In this document: positions 46,701 to 58,916 of the stretch, piece after piece
Position numbering within the stretch: the first letter of the stretch is position 1
How the letters are laid out: the number at the start of each line of letters is the position of its first letter
Source: Rutidosis leptorrhynchoides
Lineage: Eukaryota > Streptophyta > Magnoliopsida > Asterales > Asteraceae
Assembly (NCBI RefSeq): GCF_046630445.1
Contig: NC_092341.1
Coordinates: 5,644,001-5,708,000, forward strand
Reading direction: 5' to 3'
DNA: 64,000 nt
Made by a program: the position numbers and the translations under genes
Notes under the pieces: model-generated
What the model was told of the DNA's origin: nothing
The model's database searches: none
What the model saw: only the letters and a program-made list of their open reading frames with translations

Positions 46701-49333
46701 ATTTCTTCTGTTGTTGGTTCATATCCATTAGCTATTAGTGTAGCTAACATTTCAGCTTCATCAATTGGTTCATTACTTTCTCCTAAAGAACATTCTCCTG
46801 TTCCTTGTAATTCTGGAAATTCTTCTAATAATTCTGCATGTGCATCTATAGTTTGAATATAATAACATGTATCATCTGCAGATTGTGGTTATTGCATTGC
46901 TCTATCAACTGAAAAGGTAACACTCTCATCCTCTATACTTAGGGTCAATTTCTTACCGAACACGTCTATCATTGCTTTAGCCGTATTTAAGAATGGTCTT
47001 CCTAATATGAGAGGAACTTGAGAATCTTCTTCCATGTCCAGAACAACAAAATCTACTGGAAATACTAAAGTACCAACTTTAACTAGCATGTTCTCCATTA
47101 TCCCTCTAGGATATTTTATTGATCGATCGGCTAGTTGTATGCTTATTCTTGTTGGTTTCAATTCTCCAAGGTCTAGTTTAGCGTATAGTGAATACGGCAT
47201 TAGATTTATACTAGCACCTAAGTCTGCCAATGCTTCTATTGAACTAAGACTACCCAGAAAACATGGAATTGTGAAACTTCCTGGATCAGATAGTTTTTCT
47301 GGTATCTTATTCAACAGCACTGCTGAACAATTAGCATTCATAGTAACAGCCGAGAGTTCTTCCATTTTCTTTCTATTTGAGATTAGATCTTTCAAGAATT
47401 TAGCATATCTAGGCATTCCTGAAATCACATCAATGAAAGGAAGATTTACATTTATCTGTTTAAACATATCCAAGAATTTGGATTGCTCGGCTTCAAGTTT
47501 CTCTTTCTTCATTTTACTCGGGTAAGGAAGTGGTGGTTGGTATGGTTTAACATAAGGTTTATCCTTAGCTGTGTTATCTTCATTAACCTTTTCAACTACA
47601 GGTTCTTTTTCCTTATCTTGATCAGGTTGGGGTTCTTGTGGAGTAGGAATAGCTTCATCAGAAGTTACAGGTATTTCAGGTGGTTTAAGTGTTGTACCAC
47701 TTCTTGTGGTAATGGCTTTAGCTGTTTCATTCCGGGGGTTAGCATTTGTATCACTAGGTAGACTTCCCGGTTTTCTTTCACCTATTAACCTTGCTAGGTT
47801 ACTTACTTCTTGTTCCAGATTTTGAATAGAAGCTTGTTGATTTCTAAATGCTTGAGCATTTTGTTCATTAGTTTGTTTATGAGATGTGAAAAACTGCGTT
47901 TGAGTCTCAACTAGCTTCGTCATCATATCTTCTAAATTCGGCTTTTTATCATCGGTTTGTTGTGGTGGTTTGTTTTGAAAATTAGGTCTTTGCTGATTGT
48001 AAGTATTATTGGATACTTGTTGATTGCTAGGACCTTGTTGGTTGTTGTATGGAATATTTCTGTTATAATTCTGGTTTTGATTGTAAATCGGTCTTGGCGG
48101 TTGATAATTATTCTGATAATTATTTCCAGGCCTTTGGTTTATGTATGAAATATTCTCTCTTTGTTCTATTGTTAATTCAATACTGAGACAATCTTTTGTC
48201 AAATGTGGTCCTCCACACTGCTCACAACTAATTCGTATTGCGTGAATATCTTTAGTCATCTTTTCCATTCGTCTCTCGACAGCATCTATCTTTGCGGAAA
48301 TGGAATCTAAGTCATGGCTAGAATCGGCTCTAGCTGCTTTAGATGATCTAACGATATCTTTTTCTTGGTGCCACTCATGTGAGTGGGAAGCAGTGTTATC
48401 AATAATTTTGTAAGCATCAGTTTCGGTTTTCTTCATAATAGAACCACCAGCTGCTATATCTATGTCTTTCCTTGTAGTGATGTCGCATCCTTGGTAGAAT
48501 ATTTGTACTATTTGACAGGTGTCTAAACCATGTTGCGGACATCCTCTTAATAACTTTCCAAATCTTGTCCAAGCCTCATATAGAGTTTCATTCGGCTTCT
48601 GTGTGAACGTAACAATTTCTGCTTGAAGTCTTACGGCTTTAGATGCAGGAAAGAATTGTTTAAGGAATTTTTCAACTAAAACATCCCATGTATCAATCGC
48701 CCCTTCAGGTAACGATTCCAACCAATCTTTGGCTTCTCCCTTTAAAGTCCAGGGAAATAACATGAGATATATCTGTTCATCCTCCACTTCTCAGATTTTA
48801 AATAGTGTGCAGATCCTATTAAAGGTACGTAGATGTTCATTTGGATCTTCCTTCGGCGCGCCACTAAATTGGCATTGATTAGTCACCATGTGTAGAATTT
48901 GTCCTTTGATTTCATAATCTGGCGCATTAATGTCTGGATGAGTAATTGCGTGACCTTGGCCAGTGCGTTTAGCTCTCATTCGGTATTCCATACTTAAAGG
49001 TTCCAGATTCTCCATAATTGAATTTGTTGAATCGGAATCACTAGAGGATTCTGATTTAATGGTTCGTTCCTCAACAATCTCTGTTTGAATGATTGGTGGT
49101 TCCGGAGGAAAATTTAGTGGTTCAGGATCTATGAATCGTCCCTGAATATTCTCCGGATTCTCAATTGTGAGGTCGGGTTCAAAAAATGGATTATCGGAAA
49201 TTTGAACTGGAGTACTTGGTCGACTGGATGACGATTCTAAAGAAAAATCAGCGGTGGTAATATTTGCTAAATGTCTTGATCTAGTTACAGGTGGTGAACG
49301 TACAAAAGGTGGTGAACGTCTTGCTCGGTGCAT
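43730..49333 (-). pseudogene. Athila D gag-pol polyprotein, one frame with three stops
   Basis: ATG at 49333, preceded directly by TGA. One frame of about 1867 codons to 43730. Gag: MVTNQCQFSGAPKEDPNEHL, WTLKGEAKDWLESLPEGAID, knuckle CEQCGGPHLTKDC, Asn/Gln/Tyr-rich linker. Protease: ADLGASINLMPY and [44 protein letters not shown] and FMDD (near 45895-45905). RNase [13 protein letters not shown] and AADHLSRL. Integrase: [57 protein letters not shown]. In-frame stops are TGA 48793-48791, TAA 46891-46889 and TGA 46672-46670; each fits a C-to-T change, and B has a sense codon at the second and third (it lacks the first region). Confidence 0.96.
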
Positions 49334-50765
49334 TCACTGAATATCCTATTAGTTTTTAAAAGGAAAGAAAAATTATAATAAGTTATCCAATCAATAGATT
49401 TTTCTGATTTTGCCCACGTTTCGAATAGCCAAAAGATGCAGCAGAGGGGCAGGATTCGTTTGGTCTCAATATAATTGAGGACTGTTTGGCTCCAATAACC
49501 CGGTCCACGTACAAATCCAACTATTACTACGAACCAGAAAATTTTGATGTCTATCAATTTAACCACTTAAAATAAATTTTTGTAATTTTAAGAAATTTAG
49601 ATAAGAAGTAGAATAAAAATCTATGTCTTAAAAACTAGAATGGCGAGAAATAAGAAAGAAAAAGAGTTCGTCGAAAAAGATCGAAAAAGAAAAATAAGAA
49701 AGAAAAATAAAAGGTGACGGAAAAATAAAAGAAACTTATAAAACTTAACTAACTTAAAATTATAATCGCAAATTGAGATTACTAATTGAAATGATAATTG
49801 ATACATTGTAAAAGGTGTCTAAAAATATTAAAGCTTACAGGAAAAACTAAATCCCAAATGGAAATAACTTAAAAAGAAACTAAAACTTAAAAAGGCGTCA
49901 CAAAATTCTAAAGCACCTAAATTTTAGTCTAAAGAAAAAGCACTTAAGAAATTTTACAGAAAGGCCTAAAAATCTAGAAGTAAAAATAACTATGGCAAAA
50001 ACTAGGTTTAAAACTAAATATGGGCTAAAAATACAAATATTACTTTAAAACTATTAAAAAGGGACAAAATATAAAAATATACAAAAAGTTGTAAAAATTA
50101 CAATTTTTATAAAAATATTATTTTTATATTATTTATTTAATAAAACTATTAATTTTAAATAAATAAAACTAATTAAAAATAATTATTACAAATTAATTAA
50201 ATCTTAAACTAAATAATAAATTAATTAACCCAAAATACTAATTAATTAATAATAATTAAAATTCCGTAATAAATGCCAAATTAGGGTTGCTGTGTGCCCG
50301 TGTCAGACGGCTCCGCGAGTCGTGGTAATCCAAGCAGCAAACCCCGCGAGTCGCGGGGTTCCAAAATTCAACTCTGGTACAGTTCAAAATTTGACCTTTT
50401 TTTTTATTTCTTTTATATTTTCTGTTTATATCAAAATATTTGTATAATAAAAACTTATATTTAAAAACTTAAATAAAAATAGAACTACTTTATAATTTTA
50501 TAAATTAAAATCGTAAAACTAGATTTATATATATATTTTTTATATGTTTTAAATAAAAACAAAATACTTAAATAAAACTTAAATAAAAATAAAGAAACTT
50601 TATAAAACTTAAATATTTAACAAAATCTTAAAAATACTTATATTTTTGTTTTTCTTTTTATATTTTCGAATATTTAAAACGTATTTTTATAAAAATGAAT
50701 TTTAATAAAAGTAAACTAAATTTTTTTTTTTTTATATTAGCGTTGCGCTTCCGGCGTTTAAGAGT
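49334..50765 (-). other. Athila D leader between primer site and gag
   Basis: About 1.4 kb, mostly A/T. No gene supported; short frames at 49285-49566 and 49621-49806 have no recognisable domain. It contains a GC-rich dyad pair at 50311-50325 and 50340-50360. Confidence 0.75.
50311..50360. repeat. GC-rich dyad pair in Athila D leader
   Basis: CTCCGCGAGTCGTGG (50311-50325) and AACCCCGCGAGTCGCGGGGTT (50340-50360). The second is a perfect palindrome with 10-bp arms around one base. Core spacing is 31 bp. Confidence 0.94.
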
Positions 50766-50783
50766 TCCCCGGCAGCGGCGCCA
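50766..50783 (-). promoter_or_regulatory. Athila D primer-binding site (tRNA-Asp type)
   Basis: Minus strand reads TGGCGCCGCTGCCGGGGA, one base different from TGGCGCCGTTGCCGGGGA, the Athila primer site complementary to the 3' end of tRNA-Asp. It is separated from the 5' LTR by nine bases. Confidence 0.93.
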
Positions 50784-50792
50784 AAAATAACT

Positions 50793-52773
50793 TGATGTTT
50801 CGCGAGGTGTATATAAAATAGCTTTAAATTTCAGTAGGAAATACTATTAAATACGATACAATTTTACACAAGATATTTATTTATTTATAGAATGGATATA
50901 CTTAAACCTTGCTACAACACTTATAGGCAGTGTACCTAATCGTACAGTAGTGTAGTTTTTAGTAAGTCCGGTTCGTTCCACAGGGAAAATCTTTAAACAA
51001 AGCTTAACGCTATATTAGTTTACTTTTATAAAAATACAAATATATATATAAGTAATATTATTATTATAAAGGGGGTTTTTACCGTTTAATGACCGGTTTG
51101 TCGATTTTAAAACTTTAGTCGCAGTTAAAACCAAATGTAAAATAATAAATAAAAGACTTAATTTAAAGCGTAAAGTAAATAACGATAATGAAATTGCGAT
51201 TAATAAAAATGCGATAAAATAAACTTGCGATAATTAAAAAGTACGATAATTAAAAGTGCAATTAACTACAATAACAATAAAAATGCGATAATTAGAAGTG
51301 CAATTAAATATAAAATAAAGGAAATTAAATATGAAATAAAAGAATTATGCTTATTTAAATTTTCGTAATCATGATGTTTGACGTGTTGATTTTAGTTTTA
51401 TGCCCATGGGTTAATTGTCCTTTGTCCTGGATTATTTAATATGTCCGTCTGGTTTTTGTCCATAACAGTCCATCAGTCATAAATATAAAGTGCGAGTGTC
51501 CTCGTCAAATTATCCTTATACCCGAAGTTAAATATTCCAACTAATTGGGGACTTAAACTGTAACAAGATTTTAATACTTTGTTTATTAATTACACCAGGA
51601 TGTCGACTGAGTGTAACCCAAGGTTTTAATATTTTGTTATCAATTATACCAAGTGTCCTTGTACATAATTTCACCCCTGTTTTAATTATTTTAGTGGCTA
51701 TTAATCCATTCCCGTGTCCAGTTAAATGAACGATTATTCGTACATATAAATACCCCGCCCATCGTGTCCGATCGAGTGTGTATGATAATTTATAGGGACG
51801 CCCAATTGTAAATCTTTATATTAACATTAACAAACTATCATTTAGTTAAACAAATATAAAGCCCATTAATAGCCCATAGTCTAATTTCCACAAGTGTCGT
51901 TCTTTTGTCCAAACCCCAATTATGGTACAAAGCCCAATTACCCAATTTTAGTAATTAGCCCAACATCATGATTACTTCGGATTAAATAAGCATAATAATA
52001 ACTTAGCTACGAGACATTAAATTAAAAAGGTTGAACATAACTTACAATGATTAAAAATAGCGTAGCGTTACACGGACAGAATTTCGACTTACACCCTTAC
52101 AACATTCGCTAACATACCCTTATTATTAGGATTAAAATTAAAATTAAAATTAAAATATAAATATAAATATATACGTTTAGATATATGGATGGATATATTG
52201 GATGGTTTTTACGATCACAATGCGCGAGCTTTATAGGCAGTTTCAAAATTAGGGGCTCCGCGACTCTCGTAGTTTTTGCACTGCAAACTCCGCAACTCGC
52301 GGAGTTTGCTTTTACAGCTCACACAAGTTTGGAGCCTTTCTTGCCGACGGTTTATAATATATTATATAATATATAAATAATTATAAGAATTATTTAAATA
52401 TTATATTATATTTATGTGCATAGTTGACTTGTAATTTTTAGTCCGTTGCGTCGAGCGTTGAGAGTTGACTCATGTCCCGGTTCCGGATTTTCGAACGTCC
52501 TTGCGTACAATTTAATATCTTGTACTTTGCGTTTTGAATCTTGTACTCTTGTAATTTCGAGACGTTTCTTATCAATAATTGGAACCTCTTTGATTGTATT
52601 TTGTACTTTTGAGCTTTTTGGTCGTTTGCGTCTTCAATTCGTCGAATCTGTCTTTTGTCTTCACCTTTTATTATTTAAACGAATATCACTTTTAAATAGA
52701 ACAATTGCAACTAAAAGCTTGTCTTTCTTGAGGAATAATGCTATGAAATATATGTTCGTTTTTAGCATTATCA
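50793..52773 (-). repeat. Athila D LTR, 5' LTR of the element
   Basis: 1981 bp, about 99 percent identical by eye to 35885-37872. Dyad pair at 52254-52272 and 52287-52305. Followed by CTACA. Confidence 0.97.
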
Positions 52774-52778
52774 CTACA

Positions 52779-54713
52779 CCATCTCAAACCCTAAATTGAT
52801 CTAAGTAAGAAATTGAATCAAGAGGCTTTAGGAACTGAATCGTATCATCCTTGTAAGCATTTATCTAGGTTAGCATGCTTGAATTCGTGCTCTAATTCAT
52901 AAGAATTGGGTTTTGGATGTAAAATGGGTTTTATGTATTTTTAAGCTTGAATCTTCATGATTTGTGTTAGTTATGCTTAATTGATGTTAGAAATAGTTGT
53001 TATATAGTTTATATGATGTTTTTGAAGTGGTTTTGGTGTTAGAACTTGCAAAAATCAAGATTTGGAGCCAAAAACGTGAAAAACAGCGAGCTGTAGCTGT
53101 TCATCAGCTCCCACGCATTTGAGGGCTCAACCACGTGGTTGAGAACGCATTTGAGGGCTCAACCGCATGTTTGAGGTCTCAGCCACGCGGTTGAGCACTG
53201 GTCAGCTTTTGGTAAAATTGAAAAGGGCGTAACTTTCAAACCGTAACTCTGTTTTTGATGAATAAACTATCGTTTGAATCGTCTTGAGCTGTACTTTCCA
53301 ATTATAAGGTTTTAAGAAGCTTGATAAAACTTTATACTGGTCAAAAAAGGGGTTTTGGGGTGTATGTCTTGTTTTGCACTCATGTGAGTGTCGTTATTGA
53401 TGGAGATTATGATATAGACTTATCAATTAATGATAATATGATTGTATGATGTGGTTTAGAACTTGATATTATGACTTTGGGTGGTTTTGGGTTAAAAACC
53501 CGCCATAACAGCTGTTGTTGCTATTCTTCTCCACTCGCACGAGTGAACCTTCACACGTACGGTTGAGGCGGTCAACCGCATGGTGAACTGCACGAGTGAG
53601 TGGTTACTTGAACTGTTATATTTGCTAGTTGGATCGTACAATTAAGATGTGACTCGTACGAGTCATATGTCACTCGTGTGGTCAACCGTATGGATCTACT
53701 GTTGTCTAATTGGATATTTGGCCAAGGACCAAATGTACGAGTGAGGTGTCAACCGCATGGTTAAGGTTTCTTAGACGTGCGGATGAGTGTCTCTCGTACG
53801 GTTGACGGGTCAGATTGATTAAGTGTTCAAGTGCTTGTTTATTGATGCTACTGTCTTGTTGTTGGGATGATATCAAGACATGATTACTGACTTGATTATG
53901 TCTATTCTCAGGTAAAAAAGAGAAAGAGAAGACTCAGAAAGATTAGACCTCTGAGAATCTTCAGTTGCTGGTAATCGGTGAGTGGGTCTATCTTCGGATA
54001 GAGTTTAAGTAGCAAATCATGCTACTGTGGATTACTCTGACTACCTTATGTAGCGTATTGATTTCCATGCTAGGTGGATAGTTGCATGCTATGTGATCTA
54101 TATATGTTGTATATGTGCACTGTGTTTGACACCAGCCATTTCTAGGGCGGTTGGGGACTTTCAACCATTCATAGGGCAGTTGAAGTCCGTGTGAGGTCAA
54201 CCATTCCAAGTGAGGTTGAGTCCAAGTCCTACATTCTGTTAGTATAGTATAGAAGAATGCATGTGTTGCGTTTGGATAGTTATGCAGAGACTGGTAGGAA
54301 GGACTATCGGTAGATCCTAGCCCGATCAGCTAGGTCGTGTGCCCGTACAAGCCGCCGATCCTCATATTATCATTGTTTGTATGCTTGATGGTTGTAAGCA
54401 TGTTAGTTGACTGTTGTATGATGGATTGCTTAAGCTTAATCTATAGATAGATTCCATTCACTTAGCGGTGCGTTAATCCCCCACATTCCTCCCCCTGCAG
54501 GTTTAGCTACTGCTGATGGGATCGGGCATTGATGTAGAAGACATGTTTGACTTGCAACTATGATGTGGACTTTTGTAACTGTGTCTGTAATAATGTAACA
54601 CCGTTTGATAAAGTAAACGTAATTAAGTGGTATTTGTACTAATGTAATTAAGTTTGTGGTTTTACTAAATAAGACTTCTGTTGTGTTATAAAAAAAAAAT
54701 GGCCGGTATTACA
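52779..54713 (+). repeat. Solo LTR A', right piece
   Basis: Resumes after D with CCATCTCAAACCCTAAATTG and runs to GGTATTACA. It carries two 32-bp tandem units (53113-53144 and 53145-53176) plus a degenerate third, many CGTACG-type words, and the 14-bp palindrome GACTCGTACGAGTC (53651-53664). No coding frame is supported. Confidence 0.87.
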
Positions 54714-54718
54714 GGTTG

Positions 54719-57040
54719 GATAATGGAGGAGAATATGGTAGTCTTGAGTTTAACGACCATTGTGCAAAGCTCGGTATTAGAATGTTGAAAACTGTACCGG
54801 AGACACCGCAACACAATGGGGTCAACGAAAGTATAATCGTACGTTGAATGAAAGGGCTAGGAGTATGAGACTACATACCGGTTTGCCTAAGATGTTTTGG
54901 GTGGATGCGGTTAATACGGCGAATTATTTGATTAATAGGGGACCCTCAACACCTTAGGTTTCCGAATTCCCGAGGAAGAATGACTTGGTAAAAAGGTTAG
55001 TTATGATCATCTTAGAATCTTTGGGTGTAATGTTTATGTGAAAACTAAAGATATTGATAAAAATAAACTAGAAGCTAAGTCAAAGAAGTGTACGTTCATT
55101 GGTTATGGTTCGGATGAGATGGGCTATCGTTGTTGGGATAATGAAGCTAGAAAAGTTATTCGATCGCGTGATGTTACCTTTGATGAAGATTCGGTCTATG
55201 GCAAACCGGTAACGGAGAGTAAAAAATCGGATCATGTTAGTTTTGATGATGTTTCTCTTGATGATCTTGGGGGTTCTAGTGGGAGTTCGAGGAACAATGA
55301 ATTGCCGATTAATGGTGATGGATCGGATCTTGACAATGATGGGGATGGTTCGAATAGCGGTAATAATTCTGAACATAGTGCGAGTTCTAGTGATGAGGAG
55401 GCTACTAATGAAGCCGGTCCAACCATACCGGTCGCTCCTATACTTAGACGCTCGACTAGAGTGCCCAAACCTAATCCTAGGTATTCTCTATCAACAAACT
55501 ACTTGCTCTATACTGAGAATGGTGAACCCTAAAACTACTTTGAAGCAAGAAAGTCCAAAGAATCAATACAATGGGAGCTTGCTATGAAAGAAGAAATGGG
55601 GTCACTTGAGAAGAACAAGACTTGGTCACTAGTGAAATTACCTCATGATAAAAAGGCGTTGCAAAACAAATGGGTGTATAGAATAAAGAATGAGATGGAT
55701 GGCAAGAAGAGGTACAAAGCACAGTTAGTGGTTAAAGGGTTTCAATAAAAGAAAGGGGTTGATTACCAAGAGATATTTTCACCGATGGTGAAGATGACTA
55801 CTATTCATTTGGTGCTTTCGTTGGTCGCATCCGAGGACTTACATCTATAACAACTAGATGTGAAGACTGCATTCTTACACGGGGATCTTGATGAGGAGAT
55901 CTACATGAGGCAACCCAAGGGCTTTGGGTAAAGGGTAAAGAGAAGTGGGTTGGTATGTTAAAAAAAAGTTTGTATGGATTGAAGCAAGCACCTCGGCAAT
56001 GGTACTTGAGATTTGATGAGTTTATGAAGAAGGTTGGTTTTGTAAAATGTGAAGCAGACCATTGTTGTTACTTGAATAAATTCAAGTCTTCTTACATAAT
56101 CTTATTGCTATATGTTGATGACATGTTGCTTGCGGGTTCCGACATGTCCGAGATCAATAAGTTGAAAGGTATGCTTTCAAAAGAGTTCGAGATGAAGGAT
56201 CTTAGTAGTACTAAGCAAATACTTGGAATGAGTATTGTGCGTGATCATGCTAATGGTGTTCTATACTTGTCTCAATCCAAGTATATTGAGAAAGTAGTAG
56301 AAAAGTTTAATGTTAATGACGCAAATGCTCGTTCTATGCCTTTGGGTAGCGCGATAAAGTTATCGAAGAATCAATAACCTAAAACAGAAGAAGACAAAGC
56401 GGAGATGGAAAAGGTTCCGTATAGATCGGCCGTGGGAAGTATTATGTATGCCATGGTTTGTACGAGACCGGATATAGCTCATGCATTGGGAGGTGTAAGC
56501 CGTTATGTGTCTAATCCGGGGAAGGAGCATTGGGAAGCGGTCAAATGGTTACTTCGTTATTTGAAAGGTACTTCTAGTATGGGATTGTGTTTCACTAAGG
56601 GCAATGTTATACTTAGAGGTTATGCGGATGCAAATTTGGGTGGATTTGGTGATTCGGGTAAGAGTACTACGGGATATGTGTTCATGGTTGGTAAGACGAC
56701 GGTTAGTTGGATGTCTAGACTACAAAGGAGTGTTGCTTTATCGACCACTGAGGCCGAGTATATGGCTATTGTGGAAGCTTCCAAAAGAGCTTGTTTGGTT
56801 GAAGAATTTCTTGTGTGAGTTGGGTAAAAGACAAGACAATTGCGTCTTATATTGTGACAACCAAAGTGCAATCAATCTCGCGAAGAATCCAGTGTTTCAT
56901 AATCGTGCGAAACACATTGATTTGAGGTATCATTTTATTCGAGAACGTATTGAGAATGGTACTTTGATATTGGAGAAAGTCCTTGGTATAAAGAATCCCG
57001 TGGATATGTTACTAAGGTGGTATCGATGGGCAAGTTGAGG
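54719..57040 (+). pseudogene. Copia E integrase C-part, RT and RNase H
   Basis: Resumes as DNGGEYGSLEFNDHCAKLG, then TVPETPQHNGV (integrase Glu region), frameshifts near 54825 and 55000, KKCTFIGYGSDEMGYRCWD, an acidic Ser/Asp/Asn linker (55230-55400), RRSTRVPKPNPRYS, RT with NKWVYRIKNE, QLDVKTAFLHGDLDEEIYM, LYGLKQAPRQWYLRF, LLLYVDDMLLAGSD, RNase H with YADANLGG, STTEAEYMA and YCDNQSAINLAKNPVFHNR. Stops include those at 55529, 55746, near 55848, near 55930, 56375 and 56816, some with frame changes. The element is dead. Confidence 0.94.
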
Positions 57041-57299
57041 TTTTGCATAGCCTCAACGGGTCTTCTCATGAAGTAATGAGAAGGTGGTGACCGACTAGGG
57101 AGATAGAGAGATGATGATTCGATTCTAACAAGAAGTATTGAAGACCTTGTGTCGAAAGTCTGCTTATCCGGCGTATGTGATAGGAGTGTGCGTGTCCCAA
57201 ATGGAGTTTGGCGGTAAAGGGTGCTTTGGCGATCTTGGTTAGTTTATATGATGGGTTGATAATGTGAGTAATGGTTTTGACTATCTTCAAGTGGGAGAT

Positions 57300-57753
57300 T
57301 GTTGGATGTGAAGAATATCAAAATAAAAGATTTCGAAGAACAGGGAGGCGCGCCGCGCCTTGGAAGGCGCGACGGGGCCTAACGCGAGAACAGATCATTA
57401 GATTGGGAAACCTACTGTCCGGAGTTTTGCCTTTGAGGTGCGGTGAGGCCCTCTATAGCCGCGACGCGGCTCGTCTGACGGGGAGTTTCCAGATTGACGT
57501 TTTTCTTGTTCTCCAAGGTGTTTCTTTGTTATTTTTGGCCTATATAAGCATCCTATTGTAACCCTAATCTGTATCTACGAATTATATCAATAAAATCTCC
57601 TTAGTTGGTCCGTGGATTAAAGTAATCGACATTCGATTACATATAAGTTAAATCTCGTGTTTTTCATTCTTTTATTATTGTTTTTTCGTTTGTCGATTGT
57701 GGAAGGGTAATTCTCTGGAATTACTCTATTGTTTGGGTCCTATAATCCTTACA
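57300..57753 (+). repeat. Copia E 3' LTR (454 bp)
   Basis: Matches 33480-33939, with about 28 differences and a few small indels by hand. Preceded by AAGTGGGAGAT. Contains GGCGCGCCGCGCC and related GC-rich words (57345-57375). Followed by CAACC, the second TSD copy. Confidence 0.95.
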
Positions 57754-57758
57754 CAACC

Positions 57759-58916
57759 TATTGGGTTCACTTCAAATCAATTTCCATAATATGTGTGCCG
57801 GTTGAAGAAAGCTCTTTATGGCTTGAAACAAGCTCCAAGAGCTTGGTATGGTAAGGTCGCACAATACCTTGTTTTTTGTGGTTTTAATATTTCTGATGCA
57901 GATTCTAGTTTGTTTGTGAAGAAAGAATCAGGTATTCATGTCTTGGTATTACTATATATTGATGACATGATTATCACAGGAGGAAACGAGTCAAAAATCT
58001 CTCGTTTAAGTGATGATCTTTGGTTCGTTTTGAAATGAAAAATCTGGGGAGAGATTGGTTGCTTTCTTGGCTTGGAATTTGATAAATTAGAAAACGGGTA
58101 CTTTATCTCTCAAAGGGGTTATGCAAGAAGTCTCTTGGAACGTTTCAACATGGGGGAGTCAATGCCTATGTATACTCTAATGGAACCAAATCTCAAAATG
58201 AAGAAAGATCAAGGAAAAGAACTCAAGGATGTGAAGTTGTTCCGATAAATGGTTGGAAGTTTGATTTATCTAACCATCACAAGGCCGGAAATTGCTTACT
58301 CGGTTGGCATTGTTTCACAATTTATGCAATGTCCAACTAATGTTCATCTTGATGCAGCTAAAAGGATCCTTCGTTATATGATAGGTTCAATGGGCCACGG
58401 CTTGTGGTATAAGAAGTGTGACGATGTTTTGTTAAACGGTTTCGTAGATGCAGATTGGATGGGAGATGCAAATGATCGCCATTCAACTTCGGGTTACTGT
58501 TTTAACATGGGTTCCGCGGTTATTTCATGATGTAGCAAGAAGCAAGATGTTGTTGCTTTGTCTAGCACGGAAGCGGAATACATAGTTGCAACTATGGCAG
58601 CTCAAGAGTGTACTTGGCAAAGAAGATTGATTGGTAACATACTTGAAGAAGTAGATTATGTTGTCAAACTGAAATGTGACAATGAAAGTACAATCAAACT
58701 TGCTTCGAATCCTGTTTTTCATGCTCGTACTAAGCATATAGAAATGAGGTATCATTTCATTTGTGAAAAGGTTCTTAGCGGGGAAATCGAGCTAGTAAAT
58801 GTAAGGACAAATGATCAAGTAGCCGACATCTTTACTAAAGCTCTAATGAAAGCCAAGTTCATGGAATTTCGAGAGGCGTTGGGGATTTTTGATCGGGAGT
58901 TTGCACTAAGGGGGAG
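57759..58916 (+). pseudogene. Copia F, piece 3: RT second half and RNase H
   Basis: Resumes after E: VCRLKKALYGLKQAPRAWYG, LLYIDDMIITGG, frameshift near 58035, then GCFLGLEFD in another frame, TAA near 58247, VGSLIYLTITRPEIAY, RNase H with FVDADWMGD, TGA near 58528, LSSTEAEYIVA, CDNESTIKLASNPVFHAR, KHIEMRYHFI and DIFTKAL. Ends in the polypurine AAGGGGGAG (58908-58916), directly followed by the 3' LTR. Confidence 0.95.

Larger units (their letters stand above)
35885..52773 (-). mobile_element. Athila element D, nearly intact (16.9 kb)
   Basis: LTRs 35885-37872 and 50793-52773, TSD CTACA on both sides (35880-35884 and 52774-52778), tRNA-Asp-type primer site, gag-pol in one frame, small zinc-knuckle ORF and env-position ORF, all on the minus strand. 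LTRs differ by about 18-20 substitutions in 1.98 kb plus a 6-bp and a 1-bp indel by hand, around 1 percent, so this is the youngest insertion here. Confidence 0.97.
35565..54713 (+). mobile_element. Solo LTR A' of the gypsy A family, split by Athila D
   Basis: The pieces 35565-35884 and 52779-54713 together form a single LTR of about 2.26 kb, from TGTAACAGATTG to GGTATTACA. TSD is GGTCG (35560-35564) and GGTTG (54714-54718), with one transition. Layout is the same as the A LTR: TTGTGACAAGGGTCACAG, TTCTTCCCATTTCTAGAT, GTAATCGGTGAGTGGG, a CACTTAGC block, and poly-A before the end. There is no internal region, so LTR-LTR recombination preceded insertion of D. Confidence 0.87.
33480..57753 (+). 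mobile_element. Copia element E (Tork-like), interrupted by A' and D
   Basis: LTRs 33480-33939 and 57300-57753, primer site TTGGTATCTAGAGCTC after the 5' LTR, polypurine AAGTGGGAGAT before the 3' LTR, TSD CAACC (33475-33479 and 57754-57758). Coding piece 1 is 33976-35564 and piece 2 is 54719-57040; between them lies solo LTR A' containing Athila D. Gag opening KIERFDGKDF and RT style resemble the Tork lineage (inference). LTRs differ by about 6 percent by hand alignment. Confidence 0.94.

Noticed and set aside
52774-52786. CTACACCATCTC as a second CACTA terminus
   Set aside because: CACTACACC spans the junction of the Athila LTR end (TCA) and the flank CTACA; it is not a CACTACAAGAAA terminus.
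35565-54713. A' as a full second gypsy element around Athila D
   Set aside because: The two pieces together make one LTR only, with no primer site, gag or pol between, so a solo LTR fits better.
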